A stretch of DNA of 64,000 nucleotides from Kosmotoga arenicorallina S304 (GCF_001636545.1 NZ_JFHK01000022.1:1-64000); one strand, 5' to 3'. Shown: positions 34,747-44,556, counted from the stretch's first letter. Numbers and translations are program-made. The notes: generated by a model not told the origin, from the letters alone.

Positions 34747-36132
34747 TTATAACCCGAACTTCGAGCGATAATCAAGTAGAAGAGAATCGATTTTATTGAC
34801 TTCCTGCCTTTCTCTTTTCCAAAATTCAATGCTTTTTTGCGAATTCAATTCCTCAACGTCCTTTCCCTGCTGTTCAACCCATGTGTAATATTTCAGGTTG
34901 TGCCAGCGTTGGCGATTCTCCATTGTGCCTTCAAAAATCCAATCGGTTTTTGCGCCCAGAAAAATGGACTCATAGCGATGTTTTGCCTCTGACCTGTCGA
35001 GTTTTCCGAAAGTTTTTGTCATTTGTTCCATAACAGAATGGTAGCGAGCAATATTATCCGTGGCAATGGTAACAATATTATCCTTTTCAGTCATGCCATA
35101 ATACTTCGCCATTTTTATAGCTCCCAAAACGTTTGCAACACCTGAGATGCCAAAAACAGTAGAAAGAAATTCTACTGTTTTCTCAGGAAGGAATTCTTTC
35201 AAGAATTTCTTCCCCGCTTCATCTGTTAGAACTTGAAGCATTTTCTTCGATTCCATATCATCAACAGCCACCACAGCATCGTTATTCATCACGTTATGAA
35301 TCCAGGTAACGTGCTTATCTCCAATCCCCTGAATGTCATGGCCACCATAGCCATTTAGTGAGAGCGTTGGGCATTGTATAGGTTCAAGGGCAACAACCTT
35401 TACATCCGGATAAACCTCTTTTACCCTATCGCCGCAGGCTATTGTTCCCGCTGAACCCACACCTGAAATAATGGCGGATACTCTCCCGTTACCAATTCCC
35501 AGCTCGTCAATGAGTTCAAGTATCGTATTTCCAGTTACATAGTAATGGAATCTGTAATTGCCAAATTCTGAAAATTGGTTGAGTATTCTAACCTTATCAG
35601 GGTTCTCAGCTTTGAGTTCCTTTGCTTTATCATATATTTCTTTAACATTAGATTCGCAACCAGGTGTGGCGATAACTCTGGCGCCATAACTTTCGATGAT
35701 ATCAAATCTTTCCCGGGACATTTCTTCCGGAAGGATTACGACAGAGTCAAATTTCATTCTGCATCCGACCCAGGCTCCACCTATTCCATAATTTCCGGTA
35801 GAAGGCCAAACAAGAGTATGATAAGAAGGGTCAACCTCACCTTTGAGCACTTTTTCCATGAGAATTGAATATGTTGCTCCAACCTTATGGCTGCCAGTTG
35901 GGAACTCCTTGCCGTATAATACTATAATATTTGCGTCTACGCCTGTGAGTTCCTTTGGCAACACGACATGATAAACTTCATTATCAATGTTTCGCCAGGA
36001 AATGTTAAAGAAGTTGATTGGATCCAGCGGATCTTCCGTTCTCATTTCCCATGCTCTTTTTCTGATCTTTGGATCAATCTTTTCGGGATGAAGCATTTCT
36101 TCAAATGATGGTCCTAGAACGAATTTCTCCAT
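34747..36132 (-). CDS. PLP-dependent fold-type II enzyme (cysteine synthase superfamily)
   Basis: A 461-residue PLP enzyme. The Schiff-base lysine is Lys83 (TGSHKVGATYS) and the glycine-rich phosphate loop is SGVGSAGT; WPSTGNYGIGG binds the substrate. The chain is longer than cysteine synthase, with extra N- and C-terminal segments that include the lines IFEGTMENRQRWHNL and WVEQQGK. I do not know its substrate. It sits three bases after a purine-type hydroxylase subunit and behind adenine deaminase, so an ammonia-releasing lyase step, such as on 2,3-diaminopropionate, is a reasonable guess. Confidence 0.75.
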   Translation of the reverse strand: MEKFVLGPSFEEMLHPEKIDPKIRKRAWEMRTEDPLDPINFFNISWRNIDNEVYHVVLPKELTGVDANIIVLYGKEFPTGSHKVGATYSILMEKVLKGEVDPSYHTLVWPSTGNYGIGGAWVGCRMKFDSVVILPEEMSRERFDIIESYGARVIATPGCESNVKEIYDKAKELKAENPDKVRILNQFSEFGNYRFHYYVTGNTILELIDELGIGNGRVSAIISGVGSAGTIACGDRVKEVYPDVKVVALEPIQCPTLSLNGYGGHDIQGIGDKHVTWIHNVMNNDAVVAVDDMESKKMLQVLTDEAGKKFLKEFLPEKTVEFLSTVFGISGVANVLGAIKMAKYYGMTEKDNIVTIATDNIARYHSVMEQMTKTFGKLDRSEAKHRYESIFLGAKTDWIFEGTMENRQRWHNLKYYTWVEQQGKDVEELNSQKSIEFWKRERQEVNKIDSLLLDYRSKFGL

Positions 36133-36135
36133 TTT

Positions 36136-38439
36136 CTAATCCTCCTTGATTAGCTTCAATATATATTCTGGAGTAGCCGGTATTCTTGTCACCCTTTTTC
36201 CTATTGCTCTCGAAATGGCATTGGCAATTGCCGCTGGTGTTGGCATCAAAGAAGGTTCACCTATGCCTTTTGCTCCATAGGGGCCGCGAGAAAAGGGATC
36301 TTCGACGATGTCGATTACGAGTTCTTCCGGTATTTCATGAATAGTCGGGATGATATAAGTGTTGAAATTATCCGTTATTATCTGTCCGTTTTTTAATTTT
36401 AAGTCTTCATAAAGAGCGTATCCCATGCCCTGAATGAAACCGCCCTGTACCTGCCCTATAATGCCTTCCGGGTTTAACGCCTTCCCGACGTCATGGCTGG
36501 TATAAGCTTTTATAACTTTCGCCTGTCCTGTGTTTAGATTGACTTCAACTACCACAATCTGGGAAGCAAAGGAATAGGTTACATAGGCTTCGCCTATTCC
36601 CCTCTCCGCATCCCATTCAAGTCTTGGTGTTTCATACCAGCCGGTCTCGTTGAGTTTTACATTTTTCCTGAAAGCCTCTTCAACCAATTCATCAAAAGAC
36701 ATCTCTTTATTCGAGACGGTGTCATAGAACTTACCGTTACCCCAATCTACGTTTTCAGTTGAAGAACCTGTGAGCTCACAAAACACATTGATAAGCCTTT
36801 TCCTTAATTCCGAAGCGGCGAGACGAGTGGCATTTCCACTGTAAACAGTGGTTCTCGAAGCAACAGTGGGACCACTATCTGGCACAAAAGCCGTATCAGG
36901 CTGGTGTACGTTGATTTTTTGCACATCTTGCCCGAGTTCTTCTGCGGCAATCATGGCAATAACGGTTTTCGCCCCCTGCCCCATTTCGGTACCGCCAATG
37001 CGAACATCAACAGTGCCGTCTGCATTAATCTGGACATGAGATCCGGAAGCATCAAGGTGCTGGCCGGCAGCGCCAAGGCTCACTCCATAGAAAATATGGG
37101 AGACGCCGATGCCGCGCTTTCTATTCTCATTAGTGTTGTTGAAAGTTTCCACTTCTTTCTTTAACTGTTCCCATCTGGAAATCTCCCGAAGGTTTTCGAG
37201 GGTTTTAACTGCTCCGACGCTTTCGAGTAACAAATGGTCGGTTGCTGTTTTGCTGCCTTCTCTCAAAGTGTTTTTGAGCCTTAATTCAATGGGATCTATG
37301 CCTAATTTCTTTGAGATTTCGTCCATCATGGACTCGACGGCAAAAAGCACCTGAGGGCTTCCAAAGCCTCTAAAAGCACCCGGTGGCACCTTATTTGTAT
37401 ACACACCGTAAACGTCAACCTTGACATCGGGTATTTCATAACTCCCGGCTGCATGAACCAAGGTTCGGAACATAACAATTGGAGACAAGGTGGCATATGC
37501 GCCCATATCCATATATGCGGCGATCTCCATAGCTTCCAATTTTCCGTCTTTGCGTACCCCGATTTTATAATGAGATTTAATTGGATGGCGTTTGGAGGTC
37601 GTTTGAATATCTACCTCACGATCATATATTAATTTAGCGGGCCTTCCAGTATTATAGGCTGCCACAGCTGCATAAGAGGCGACAAATGAAGGGACGTCTT
37701 CTTTGCCACCAAAGCCTCCACCAGTTTCCGTCTGTATAACTCGTACTCTGTTAAGCGGGATTGCCAGGACTCTGGCAACGCTATTCTGAACGTAATAAGG
37801 ACACTGCATAGTGCCGTAAACGGTAAAGCCATAGTCAATATCGGGAGTAACAATTACACCTTGAGGTTCAAGATATGCCTGCTCTTGATAGTGAGCATAA
37901 AATTCGCCTTCAAATATTTCGTCGCAACGCTTAAAGCCGTTTTCAACATTTCCCTTTCTTATCTTCTTGTGTATAGAGATATTCGTTGGTTCATGAACTT
38001 TCACTTTATCTTTAATGGACTCTTCAATGGTCAAAACGGGAGGTAAATCAACAATTTCCAGCCGTACTTTTTCAGCAGCTTCTTTTGCGATTTCATAAGT
38101 TTCTGCTGCCACTACCGCAACAACATCTCCGTAATATCGTATTTTTTCGCCTATCGGGACAAGACATGGCATATCCTTTACGACTTCACCCAGCTGATTT
38201 TCACCAGGCACATCCATGTGTGTGTACACACCAATAACCCCTGGTACTTTTAGTGCTTGATCGGTATATATAGCTTTAAGAATCCCGTGGCTTTTTTTTG
38301 CCAGCACAAGGTAGCAGTATATCATCCTGTCAAAATAAATGTCAGCAACAAATTTCGCTTTTCCATCAACCTTTGGGACAGCATCAACTCTCCTGATTTT
38401 TGAGCCTATTACTGTTTCCCTATTAGTTAACGCCTTCAC
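36136..38439 (-). CDS. Molybdenum hydroxylase catalytic subunit (xanthine dehydrogenase family), second enzyme
   Basis: A 767-residue catalytic subunit with cofactor loop GGGFGGKED, PGAFRGFGSPQVLFA and the base Glu728 in GAKGIGEPS. It lacks FAD and 2Fe-2S genes of its own, while the facing operon holds one extra pair (24490 and 26318), so a cross-operon enzyme is likely. The GTG at 38439 is chosen because GAAGG lies ten bases before it, seven bases after the adenine deaminase stop; a start at 38496 would overlap that gene. Hypoxanthine or xanthine is a plausible substrate given the upstream deaminase. Confidence 0.87.
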   Translation of the reverse strand: MKALTNRETVIGSKIRRVDAVPKVDGKAKFVADIYFDRMIYCYLVLAKKSHGILKAIYTDQALKVPGVIGVYTHMDVPGENQLGEVVKDMPCLVPIGEKIRYYGDVVAVVAAETYEIAKEAAEKVRLEIVDLPPVLTIEESIKDKVKVHEPTNISIHKKIRKGNVENGFKRCDEIFEGEFYAHYQEQAYLEPQGVIVTPDIDYGFTVYGTMQCPYYVQNSVARVLAIPLNRVRVIQTETGGGFGGKEDVPSFVASYAAVAAYNTGRPAKLIYDREVDIQTTSKRHPIKSHYKIGVRKDGKLEAMEIAAYMDMGAYATLSPIVMFRTLVHAAGSYEIPDVKVDVYGVYTNKVPPGAFRGFGSPQVLFAVESMMDEISKKLGIDPIELRLKNTLREGSKTATDHLLLESVGAVKTLENLREISRWEQLKKEVETFNNTNENRKRGIGVSHIFYGVSLGAAGQHLDASGSHVQINADGTVDVRIGGTEMGQGAKTVIAMIAAEELGQDVQKINVHQPDTAFVPDSGPTVASRTTVYSGNATRLAASELRKRLINVFCELTGSSTENVDWGNGKFYDTVSNKEMSFDELVEEAFRKNVKLNETGWYETPRLEWDAERGIGEAYVTYSFASQIVVVEVNLNTGQAKVIKAYTSHDVGKALNPEGIIGQVQGGFIQGMGYALYEDLKLKNGQIITDNFNTYIIPTIHEIPEELVIDIVEDPFSRGPYGAKGIGEPSLMPTPAAIANAISRAIGKRVTRIPATPEYILKLIKED

Positions 38440-38446
38440 CTGCTTT

Positions 38447-40174
38447 TCACCTTCCCTCAAAAAGGGGCACAAACTGATTCTTTGTAACATCAACAAGCCC
38501 CATATTTGTCAATTTCAATTTAGGAATTACTGCAAGCTGAATAAAGGACATTGTCATAAAGAGATCTGGTATTGTGCATCCAAGATCTTTCAGAACTCTC
38601 TTTAATGTTCCTAACCTTTCAGCAACTTCTTCGCTTGAAAGGTCAGACATTAGCCCGGCAATTGGAAGGGGTAATTCCGCTATTACTCTTTCATCACAAG
38701 CAATGACAAGCCCACCGCCAAGATCTATCACCCTGTTTGCAGCAACCAGCATGTCTTCATCATTTGTTCCTAAAACACTCATATTGTGAGCATCGTGTCC
38801 AACAGAAGTTGCGACAGCACCTTTTTTCAAACCTGATCCCGTTGCAAAGGCTACGGAAATTGATTTTTTCTTATTATATCTTGAAATCGAAGCAATTTTT
38901 AATACATCCCTTTCGGTGTCAGCAACCACCTCTCCATTTCCAGTTTTTGGTTCCATAAATTTTTCGCCAGTAAGAACTTCATTGCCAAAAAGCTCAATAA
39001 CCCTCATCCTACCAGGAATTGATGGAACTCTGAGATCATCAAGGGTCAGTTTTGGAGTCAAAAAGGTGTTCAATCTTTCAACGGGATATATTTTCCTTTT
39101 GATTTCGTCAATCATTTTTCCATCAACTGCAACAAGCTTAGAGTCTTTGAAAACCATATTCACCTTGAAATCATTCAAATTATCAACAACAAGCAAATCA
39201 GCTTTATAACCAGGTGCAATTGCGCCCATCGACCTTAAGTTATAGTGCATAGCGGTGTTTATGGTAGCCATTCTGATAGCAGTAACGGGGTCGATGCCGA
39301 AATCTATGGCTCTCCTGACCATATAGTCTATATGACCTTCTGCTATGATATCGTTCGGATGTTTATCGTCAGTGCAAAAAGATATAAAGGGATAATTGTG
39401 TTTGTTTATAAGTGGTAGCAAGGCATCGAGATTTCTTGCTACACTGCCTTCACGTATCAAAATATGCATTCCCCGTGCCAATTTTTCCTTTGCCTCTTCG
39501 ACAGAGGTACATTCGTGGTCGGAACGAATAAAGGCGCAAATATAAGCATTTAGGTCCTTTCCAGTTATTCCCGGAATATGGCCGTCGATCTTTTTGTATT
39601 TATGCCTGAACAATTCAATTTTCGCTATGGCATCTCTGTCACCACTTATTACCGCCGGATAGTTCATAACTTCGCCAAGTCCAAGAACCCTTGGATGCTT
39701 CTCAACAAATCCAATCATGTCCATTACGGAGACGTTAGCACCGCTTGTTTCTTTGTCTGTAGCTGGAACGGAAGAAGGAAGCATGATATACAAATTTAGA
39801 GGAATGCCTTCGGTAGAGCGCAACATATATTCCACACCAGCTAACCCAAGAACATTGGCGATTTCATGGGGATCGGCTATCGCAGTTGTAGTGCCTCGCG
39901 GGAGTACAGTACGAGCAAATTCAATTGGTGAAACCATTGATGATTCTATATGAAGATGGGCGTCAATCAATCCAGGAACGACATAAGCACCCTTTAAGTC
40001 AATAATTTCCTTTCCCTTTGTGTAATTTCCAATACCAGCAATCCTTTTCCGAAATAAAGCGATGTTTCCCTGCTCAATTTCACCGCTGAAAACATTGACA
40101 ATCCTGCAGTTTTTCATTAGCACGTCCGCTTCTTTTAAGCCCCTAGCCACAGGAAGGATATCTATAATGTTCAT
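38447..40174 (-). CDS. ade: Adenine deaminase
   Basis: A 575-residue metal-dependent enzyme that turns adenine into hypoxanthine and ammonia. VPGLIDAHLHIESSM with the HxH pair, PRGTTTAIADPHEIANV, GHIPGITG and FCTDDKHPNDI are characteristic of bacterial adenine deaminase (Ade type, not the eukaryotic adenosine deaminase type). The start at 40174 follows AAAGGGGG. It is the first gene of the minus-strand operon with the molybdenum hydroxylase and PLP enzyme, so hypoxanthine would be passed straight to the hydroxylase. Confidence 0.93.
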   Translation of the reverse strand: MNIIDILPVARGLKEADVLMKNCRIVNVFSGEIEQGNIALFRKRIAGIGNYTKGKEIIDLKGAYVVPGLIDAHLHIESSMVSPIEFARTVLPRGTTTAIADPHEIANVLGLAGVEYMLRSTEGIPLNLYIMLPSSVPATDKETSGANVSVMDMIGFVEKHPRVLGLGEVMNYPAVISGDRDAIAKIELFRHKYKKIDGHIPGITGKDLNAYICAFIRSDHECTSVEEAKEKLARGMHILIREGSVARNLDALLPLINKHNYPFISFCTDDKHPNDIIAEGHIDYMVRRAIDFGIDPVTAIRMATINTAMHYNLRSMGAIAPGYKADLLVVDNLNDFKVNMVFKDSKLVAVDGKMIDEIKRKIYPVERLNTFLTPKLTLDDLRVPSIPGRMRVIELFGNEVLTGEKFMEPKTGNGEVVADTERDVLKIASISRYNKKKSISVAFATGSGLKKGAVATSVGHDAHNMSVLGTNDEDMLVAANRVIDLGGGLVIACDERVIAELPLPIAGLMSDLSSEEVAERLGTLKRVLKDLGCTIPDLFMTMSFIQLAVIPKLKLTNMGLVDVTKNQFVPLFEGR

Positions 40175-40197
40175 GGCTTTTCCCCCTTTGTCCTAAC

Positions 40198-40203
40198 ATT
40201 ATA
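40198..40203 (-). promoter_or_regulatory. -10 element of the ade operon
   Basis: A perfect TATAAT on the minus strand lies 24 bases before the ade start. The -35 position (40221-40226) is poor (TTAGCC). It sits directly after the thrS terminator, leaving only a very short leader. Confidence 0.45.
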
Positions 40204-40230
40204 CTATCGGATTTGCTAATGGCTAAACAC

Positions 40231-40257
40231 AAAAATAAATCCCTGCCAGCGGCAGGG
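40231..40257 (-). terminator. Rho-independent terminator of ridA-thrS
   Basis: On the minus strand CCCTGCC and GGCAGGG pair around GCT and are followed by ATTTATTTTTG. It lies five bases past the thrS stop and keeps that operon apart from ade. Confidence 0.88.
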
Positions 40258-40262
40258 ACCCA

Positions 40263-42200
40263 TTAAGATTTGAAAATTGACCTTTTTTGCCTTTTCTTTA
40301 TTTCCTCAATTATATTTGCGATAAAAGCATTTAGCTTTATGCCATAAAAATTTTCACCGGATCTCAACCTGACTGATACTGTCTCGGTATCAATCTCTTT
40401 GTCTCCGACAATAGCCATATATGGAACCTTTTGCATCTGTGCATCGCGGATTTTGTAATTAGTTGATTTAGTCCTTGAATCAACTTCAACCCTTACACCT
40501 GCATTCCTAAGCTTTTCAGCCACCTTTCTGGCGTATCCATTATGCCTATCTGCTATGGGAATCACTTTGACCTGAATAGGGGCAAGCCATGTTGGGAATG
40601 CTCCTGCATAATGCTCCAATAAAATTCCAAAGAAACGCTCAAGAGAACCGTATATCGCCCTGTGTATCATCACAGGTCGGTATTCCTGGTTGTCCGGACC
40701 GATGTATGTGAGGTTAAATCGTTCGGGCATTAGAAAATCAAGTTGAATAGTCGCACACTGCCATTCACGACCTAATGAATCGCGAACGTGAAAATCAATT
40801 TTTGGACCATAGAAAGCGCCATCACCCTCGTTTACCTTGAATTCCATTTTAGTTGACTTGAGGGCATTTCTAAGAGCATCCGTAGCAATATCCCAGATTT
40901 CGATTTCGCCCATAAAGTCCTCCGGCCGGGTGCTAAGCTCAGCCCTGTAATTAAATCCAAAAGGGCTATAAATCTTTTCTACAAAGGCAATAACACCCTT
41001 GATTTGATCCTCAATCTGTTCCTTAGTACAGAATATATGTGCATCGTCCTGCAAAAAACCTCTTACCCTGAAAATTCCGTGAAGCACGCCACTTCTTTCG
41101 TATCGGTGAACTCTACCAAATTCAAAAAATTTCATGGGAAGATCTTTATAACTTACGGAATTTGCCTTATATATTAATATATGTCCGGGACAGTTCATGG
41201 GTTTGACAGCATATTCCTGTTCTTCCTTTTCGGTGAAGTACATATTGTCCCGATAGTGATCCCAGTGGCCTGACTTTTTCCATAGGTCTATATTCATTAC
41301 AAGGGGAGTTATTACCTCTTGATAACCATCTTGAAGGTGCATTTCTCTGGAAAAACTCATGAGCTCATTAAGCACCGTAGTCCCTTTGGGATGAAATAGG
41401 GGCATACCGGGAGCATACTCATAGGAGAAGCTGAAAAGCCCGAGTTGTGGACCGAGTTTTCGGTGGTCTCTCTTTTTGGCTTCTTCAAGCATTTTTAGAT
41501 GTTCTTCAAGTTTGGATTTTTTTGTAAAAGCAGTTCCATATACCCTCTGAAGCATTTTGTTTTTCTCATCGCCACGCCAGTACGCGCCAGAAACAGAAAG
41601 TAGCTTGAAGTACTTCACACGTCCTGTTGATGGCATATGAGGACCTTTACAAAGATCAACAAATTCTCCTTGCTTATAAAAAGAAATCATCTCATCATCA
41701 AGTTCTTCTATTAATTCGACTTTGTAAATCTGTCCCTTTTCTTTCATGAAATTTAAAGCCTCAGCTTTTGGCAGCTCAAACCTCTCTATTGGGAGGTTTT
41801 CTTTGACAATCTTTTCCATTTCGGCTTCAATCTTCGGAAGAATATCTTCTGAGAGCTTTATATCTCCAAGGTCGAAATCATAATAAAACCCATCTTCGAT
41901 TACAGGGCCAATTGCCAGCTTTACGTTGCTTTCTCCAAAAATTCTCATCATTGCTTGAGCCAGTATGTGCGAAAAGGAGTGTCTGTAAAAAACAGAGGCT
42001 TCGGGATCCTTGTCGAGAATAAGGCGCAATTTTGCCTTTTTTGGCAGTTCCCTGTTCAGATCCCACAATTCACCATTTACTTCAGCCCCGATTGTTCTTT
42101 TAAGCAGACCCGAAGAAATATCAGCAGCGATATCGGCTGGAGAAACGGGCTTTTCGTATTCCTTTATCGTCCCATCTGGTAATTCTATTATCCACTGCAT
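40263..42200 (-). CDS. thrS: Threonyl-tRNA synthetase
   Basis: A 645-residue class II synthetase that charges threonine onto its tRNA. In order: an N-terminal TGS domain (about 1-62), the editing domain with [11 protein letters not shown], the catalytic core with the zinc ligand in [17 protein letters not shown] (motif 2), and a C-terminal anticodon-binding domain. The start has a perfect AGGAGGT site. It follows ridA by 11 bases. No T-box leader is seen upstream of the pair. Confidence 0.96.
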   Translation of the reverse strand: MQWIIELPDGTIKEYEKPVSPADIAADISSGLLKRTIGAEVNGELWDLNRELPKKAKLRLILDKDPEASVFYRHSFSHILAQAMMRIFGESNVKLAIGPVIEDGFYYDFDLGDIKLSEDILPKIEAEMEKIVKENLPIERFELPKAEALNFMKEKGQIYKVELIEELDDEMISFYKQGEFVDLCKGPHMPSTGRVKYFKLLSVSGAYWRGDEKNKMLQRVYGTAFTKKSKLEEHLKMLEEAKKRDHRKLGPQLGLFSFSYEYAPGMPLFHPKGTTVLNELMSFSREMHLQDGYQEVITPLVMNIDLWKKSGHWDHYRDNMYFTEKEEQEYAVKPMNCPGHILIYKANSVSYKDLPMKFFEFGRVHRYERSGVLHGIFRVRGFLQDDAHIFCTKEQIEDQIKGVIAFVEKIYSPFGFNYRAELSTRPEDFMGEIEIWDIATDALRNALKSTKMEFKVNEGDGAFYGPKIDFHVRDSLGREWQCATIQLDFLMPERFNLTYIGPDNQEYRPVMIHRAIYGSLERFFGILLEHYAGAFPTWLAPIQVKVIPIADRHNGYARKVAEKLRNAGVRVEVDSRTKSTNYKIRDAQMQKVPYMAIVGDKEIDTETVSVRLRSGENFYGIKLNAFIANIIEEIKKRQKRSIFKS

Positions 42201-42211
42201 CGTATTACCTC

Positions 42212-42598
42212 CTAAACCTCATTTTTAATATAAGCGACCCCCTCGACTTCTACTATGGCATTTTTAGGAAGTCTATTAACTTCGACCACCGCACGGGCAG
42301 GCTTATGTTCGGTAAAATAACGAGAATAAACTTCATTGAAAGCGCCGAAAAGGTCCATATCTTTTATGTATACGTTTACTTTTGCTATATCCTCAGTGCT
42401 TCCACCAGCTGCTTGAACAACAGCGATGAAATTTCTCAATGCCATATCGAAAGCCTTTTTCGGCTCATTCAGCAATTCACCGGTATCAGGGTTGAGGGGA
42501 AGTTGCCCGGAAACAAAAAGCATATTTCCTGCAAGAATTCCCTGAGAATAAGGGCCAATTGCTTTTGGCGCTTTCTCCGTACTTATCACCCTCAACAC
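42212..42598 (-). CDS. ridA: RidA-family enamine/imine deaminase
   Basis: A 128-residue protein of the RidA/YjgF family. [13 protein letters not shown] at the N-terminus and the C-terminal catalytic arginine segment [21 protein letters not shown] are diagnostic. RidA clears reactive 2-aminoacrylate made by PLP dehydratases and lyases, which suits the two PLP enzymes of the nearby purine island as well as threonine metabolism. The GTG start at 42598 follows GGAGG by seven bases. It is cotranscribed with thrS. Confidence 0.92.
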   Translation of the reverse strand: MLRVISTEKAPKAIGPYSQGILAGNMLFVSGQLPLNPDTGELLNEPKKAFDMALRNFIAVVQAAGGSTEDIAKVNVYIKDMDLFGAFNEVYSRYFTEHKPARAVVEVNRLPKNAIVEVEGVAYIKNEV

Positions 42599-42721
42599 AG
42601 TATCGCCTCCAATCGGATTATTGTCAAAAAATGAATGGTTATCTTACGAAAATACGTAGCTGCCTTTTGAAACGTAGAAGCAACGACATTGGTCAGATTT
42701 TCTACATCCTGTTTTGCGAAT

Positions 42722-42730
42722 ATTATACCA
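42722..42730 (-). promoter_or_regulatory. Extended -10 promoter of ridA-thrS
   Basis: TGGTATAAT on the minus strand, identical to the Mbx promoter core; no strong -35. The leader to ridA would be about 115 bases, without a structure I can name. Confidence 0.55.
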
Positions 42731-42800
42731 TTAATGTCTGGCTTGCAGTAAAGTGAAACCCGAGTGAACCGGATGTAGGGTCTGGGATCTGGAATTTAGT

Positions 42801-42990
42801 AAAAAGCAGTTGTGGGTTGTACGAAAACCACTTGAAATCGAGATCAGAGAACCGAGAGCCAAGAACTGAGAATTCGAGAAATAGTAAGTAATGGAGACAA
42901 GAGAATCAGAAACCCGAGAAGTAAGAAATCAAGAATTTCAAAGCTTTCTTTCTCGGTGTTTCTGGCTCTCGCTCTCTTTTGTGAAGGTCA
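42801..42990. repeat. Dispersed intergenic repeat, copy C (partial, diverged)
   Basis: AGTTGTGGGTTGTACGAAAA, then AATCGAGAT and GAGAACCGAGAGCC match the core of copies A and B, but the left tandem, the return arm and the common tail are missing or unrecognisable. The purine-rich run up to 42945 faces a pyrimidine-rich TTTCTTTCTCGGTG segment, giving a loose inverted structure. Confidence 0.6.
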
Positions 42991-43259
42991 GTTCATGGCA
43001 ATGGTTCCTGCAATTATGGCTCTTTACCAATCTTTGATTATGATGATCTATCTCAAATTTAAGGAGAGAACCAAGAAGTATTTTGATACTTGATTTCAGA
43101 ACACTGTATGAATGAAATTAACACGTTTTGAGCAGAAGTAATATAGATACGGGCACGAAGATTACATCTGTACTATATCTCTATCAGCTTGTGCGGATGA
43201 TGTTGGAAATGAAACGCTAAGAACTAAAAAATTTGATTATTGTACCAATGATATTTCCA
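42991..43259. other. Gene-poor stretch, possible gene remnant
   Basis: No convincing gene. A 33-codon frame (42994-43095) reads as a mostly hydrophobic peptide ending YFDT and lacks a good ribosome binding site. It may be the relic of a membrane protein. It lies ahead of an otherwise unexplained plus-strand terminator. Confidence 0.35.
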
Positions 43260-43281
43260 GCGGCCAAATAGGCCGTTTTTT
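43260..43281 (+). terminator. Orphan rho-independent terminator
   Basis: CGGCC and GGCCG pair around AAATA and are followed by six T on the plus strand. No intact plus-strand gene precedes it within 8 kb, so it may be left from a lost gene or end a small RNA. Confidence 0.75.
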
Positions 43282-43527
43282 AATTCAAGAAGTATTGAGG
43301 ATATCGCTTACTCCAAAGGCTCTTAAATGCTTATACCAGAGTAGGCAACAGGAGACATTGATCAAATCTTATAAGGCACAGGGTATCAATCAGTCAAATG
43401 CATAAAGAAAAGATAACTGATAATAATGTATACTTTAAAGCTCTTTCGATAATTGCTTAATTCAGATCACTATACAACAGTTGGTGTATCTGCAACGGTA
43501 GTGTTAAAGTTAAGAGAGGTGTTTATT

Positions 43528-44376
43528 GTGGAAAAAATAATATCGTTTATTAAGCAAACCGTAGAAAGGTACAAATATTCGGGAGCTGTGGTGGGCATAA
43601 GCGGGGGGGTCGATTCAGCTGTAACCGCTGCCCTTTGTGTCAGAGCGCTGGGGAAAGAGAGAGTCTTTGGCTTGCTTTTACCTGAAAGAGATTCCTCACC
43701 AGATAGCACGAAGTTAGGTATTGAATTCTGTAATTGGCTTGGAATAAGCTATCGAATTATCAATATCACGCCAACTCTTAGAAAAATGGGTGTATATAAA
43801 TTACAGCCACCAGCGTTCTTGATTCCATACAGTATTAAAAAACATTACGCTATAAAAAAATGGAAATTACAAGGAAGCGAAAACGCATTTATAAAGGACT
43901 TAAAAAATATCGGTGATGAAGAAATGAGAAGAGGGATGGCTTATTATCGCGCAAAGCACAGAGTGAGAATGTGCCTATTATACCTCGAAGCAGAGAAAAA
44001 GGGTTTTGCTGTTGTTGGTACGACTAATAGGACGGAATATTTGACAGGCTTTTATGTGAAATGGGGAGATGATGCTACCGACATAGAACCATTACTTCAC
44101 CTCTACAAAACAGAGGTTTTTGAATTGGCAAGAATTCTCGAGATTCCCGAAAGGATAGTTAATAGACCTCCATCTCCCGATCTGGTTCCTGGCCTTACAG
44201 ATGAAGTTGCTATGGGTATAAGTTATACCGACCTTGACAGGATTTTGCAAAAGATAGAAAAGGGTAAATCCCTTGATGATGAACTACCAGAAAAAGCAGA
44301 GAAAGTCAAGGTGCTCTTAGAGGCAGCAAAATACAGGAATTTAAGAATGCTTTCCATCAGAAGTATTGATCAATAA
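43528..44376 (+). CDS. nadE: NAD(+) synthase
   Basis: A 282-residue ATP-dependent amidase-like synthase that converts deamido-NAD to NAD. The pyrophosphate loop ISGGVDSA lies near residues 24-31, VVGTTNRTEYLTGFYVKWGDDATDIEP is the family core and PPSPDLVPGLTDE follows. There is no glutaminase domain, so it would use free ammonia. The GTG at 43528 is chosen because GAGAGGTG lies seven bases before it. The gene stands alone. An insertion of about 30 residues (roughly 105-135) is longer than in the usual short NadE. Confidence 0.87.
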   Translation: MEKIISFIKQTVERYKYSGAVVGISGGVDSAVTAALCVRALGKERVFGLLLPERDSSPDSTKLGIEFCNWLGISYRIINITPTLRKMGVYKLQPPAFLIPYSIKKHYAIKKWKLQGSENAFIKDLKNIGDEEMRRGMAYYRAKHRVRMCLLYLEAEKKGFAVVGTTNRTEYLTGFYVKWGDDATDIEPLLHLYKTEVFELARILEIPERIVNRPPSPDLVPGLTDEVAMGISYTDLDRILQKIEKGKSLDDELPEKAEKVKVLLEAAKYRNLRMLSIRSIDQ

Positions 44377-44556
44377 AGAAAAGGCATGTTTTTTCATTTT
44401 CAATGTCAGACAAGAGTGCGACAGTGATGACAGAAGCAGATAAAGATATGTTGTTTGGCTTGGTTTTGGCTTCTGATGTCCTTTGCATATGTTTCGATAT
44501 CTGGTAATATATATATGTACACCATTTCCCATTAAATTGCGATGGGGGGAGTTTTG
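44377..44556. other. Intergenic region with promoter for the ychF-like operon
   Basis: No gene seen. TTGCAT (44483-44488) and TGGTAATAT (44502-44510) with 16 bases between the hexamers form a likely promoter for the genes that follow; the -35 match is weak. Confidence 0.45.

Noticed and set aside
40175-40262. Purine riboswitch before adenine deaminase
   Set aside because: The predicted leader is about 20 bases and the region is filled by the thrS terminator.
42599-42721. T-box leader controlling ridA-thrS
   Set aside because: The leader has neither the conserved T-box sequence nor a terminator hairpin before ridA.
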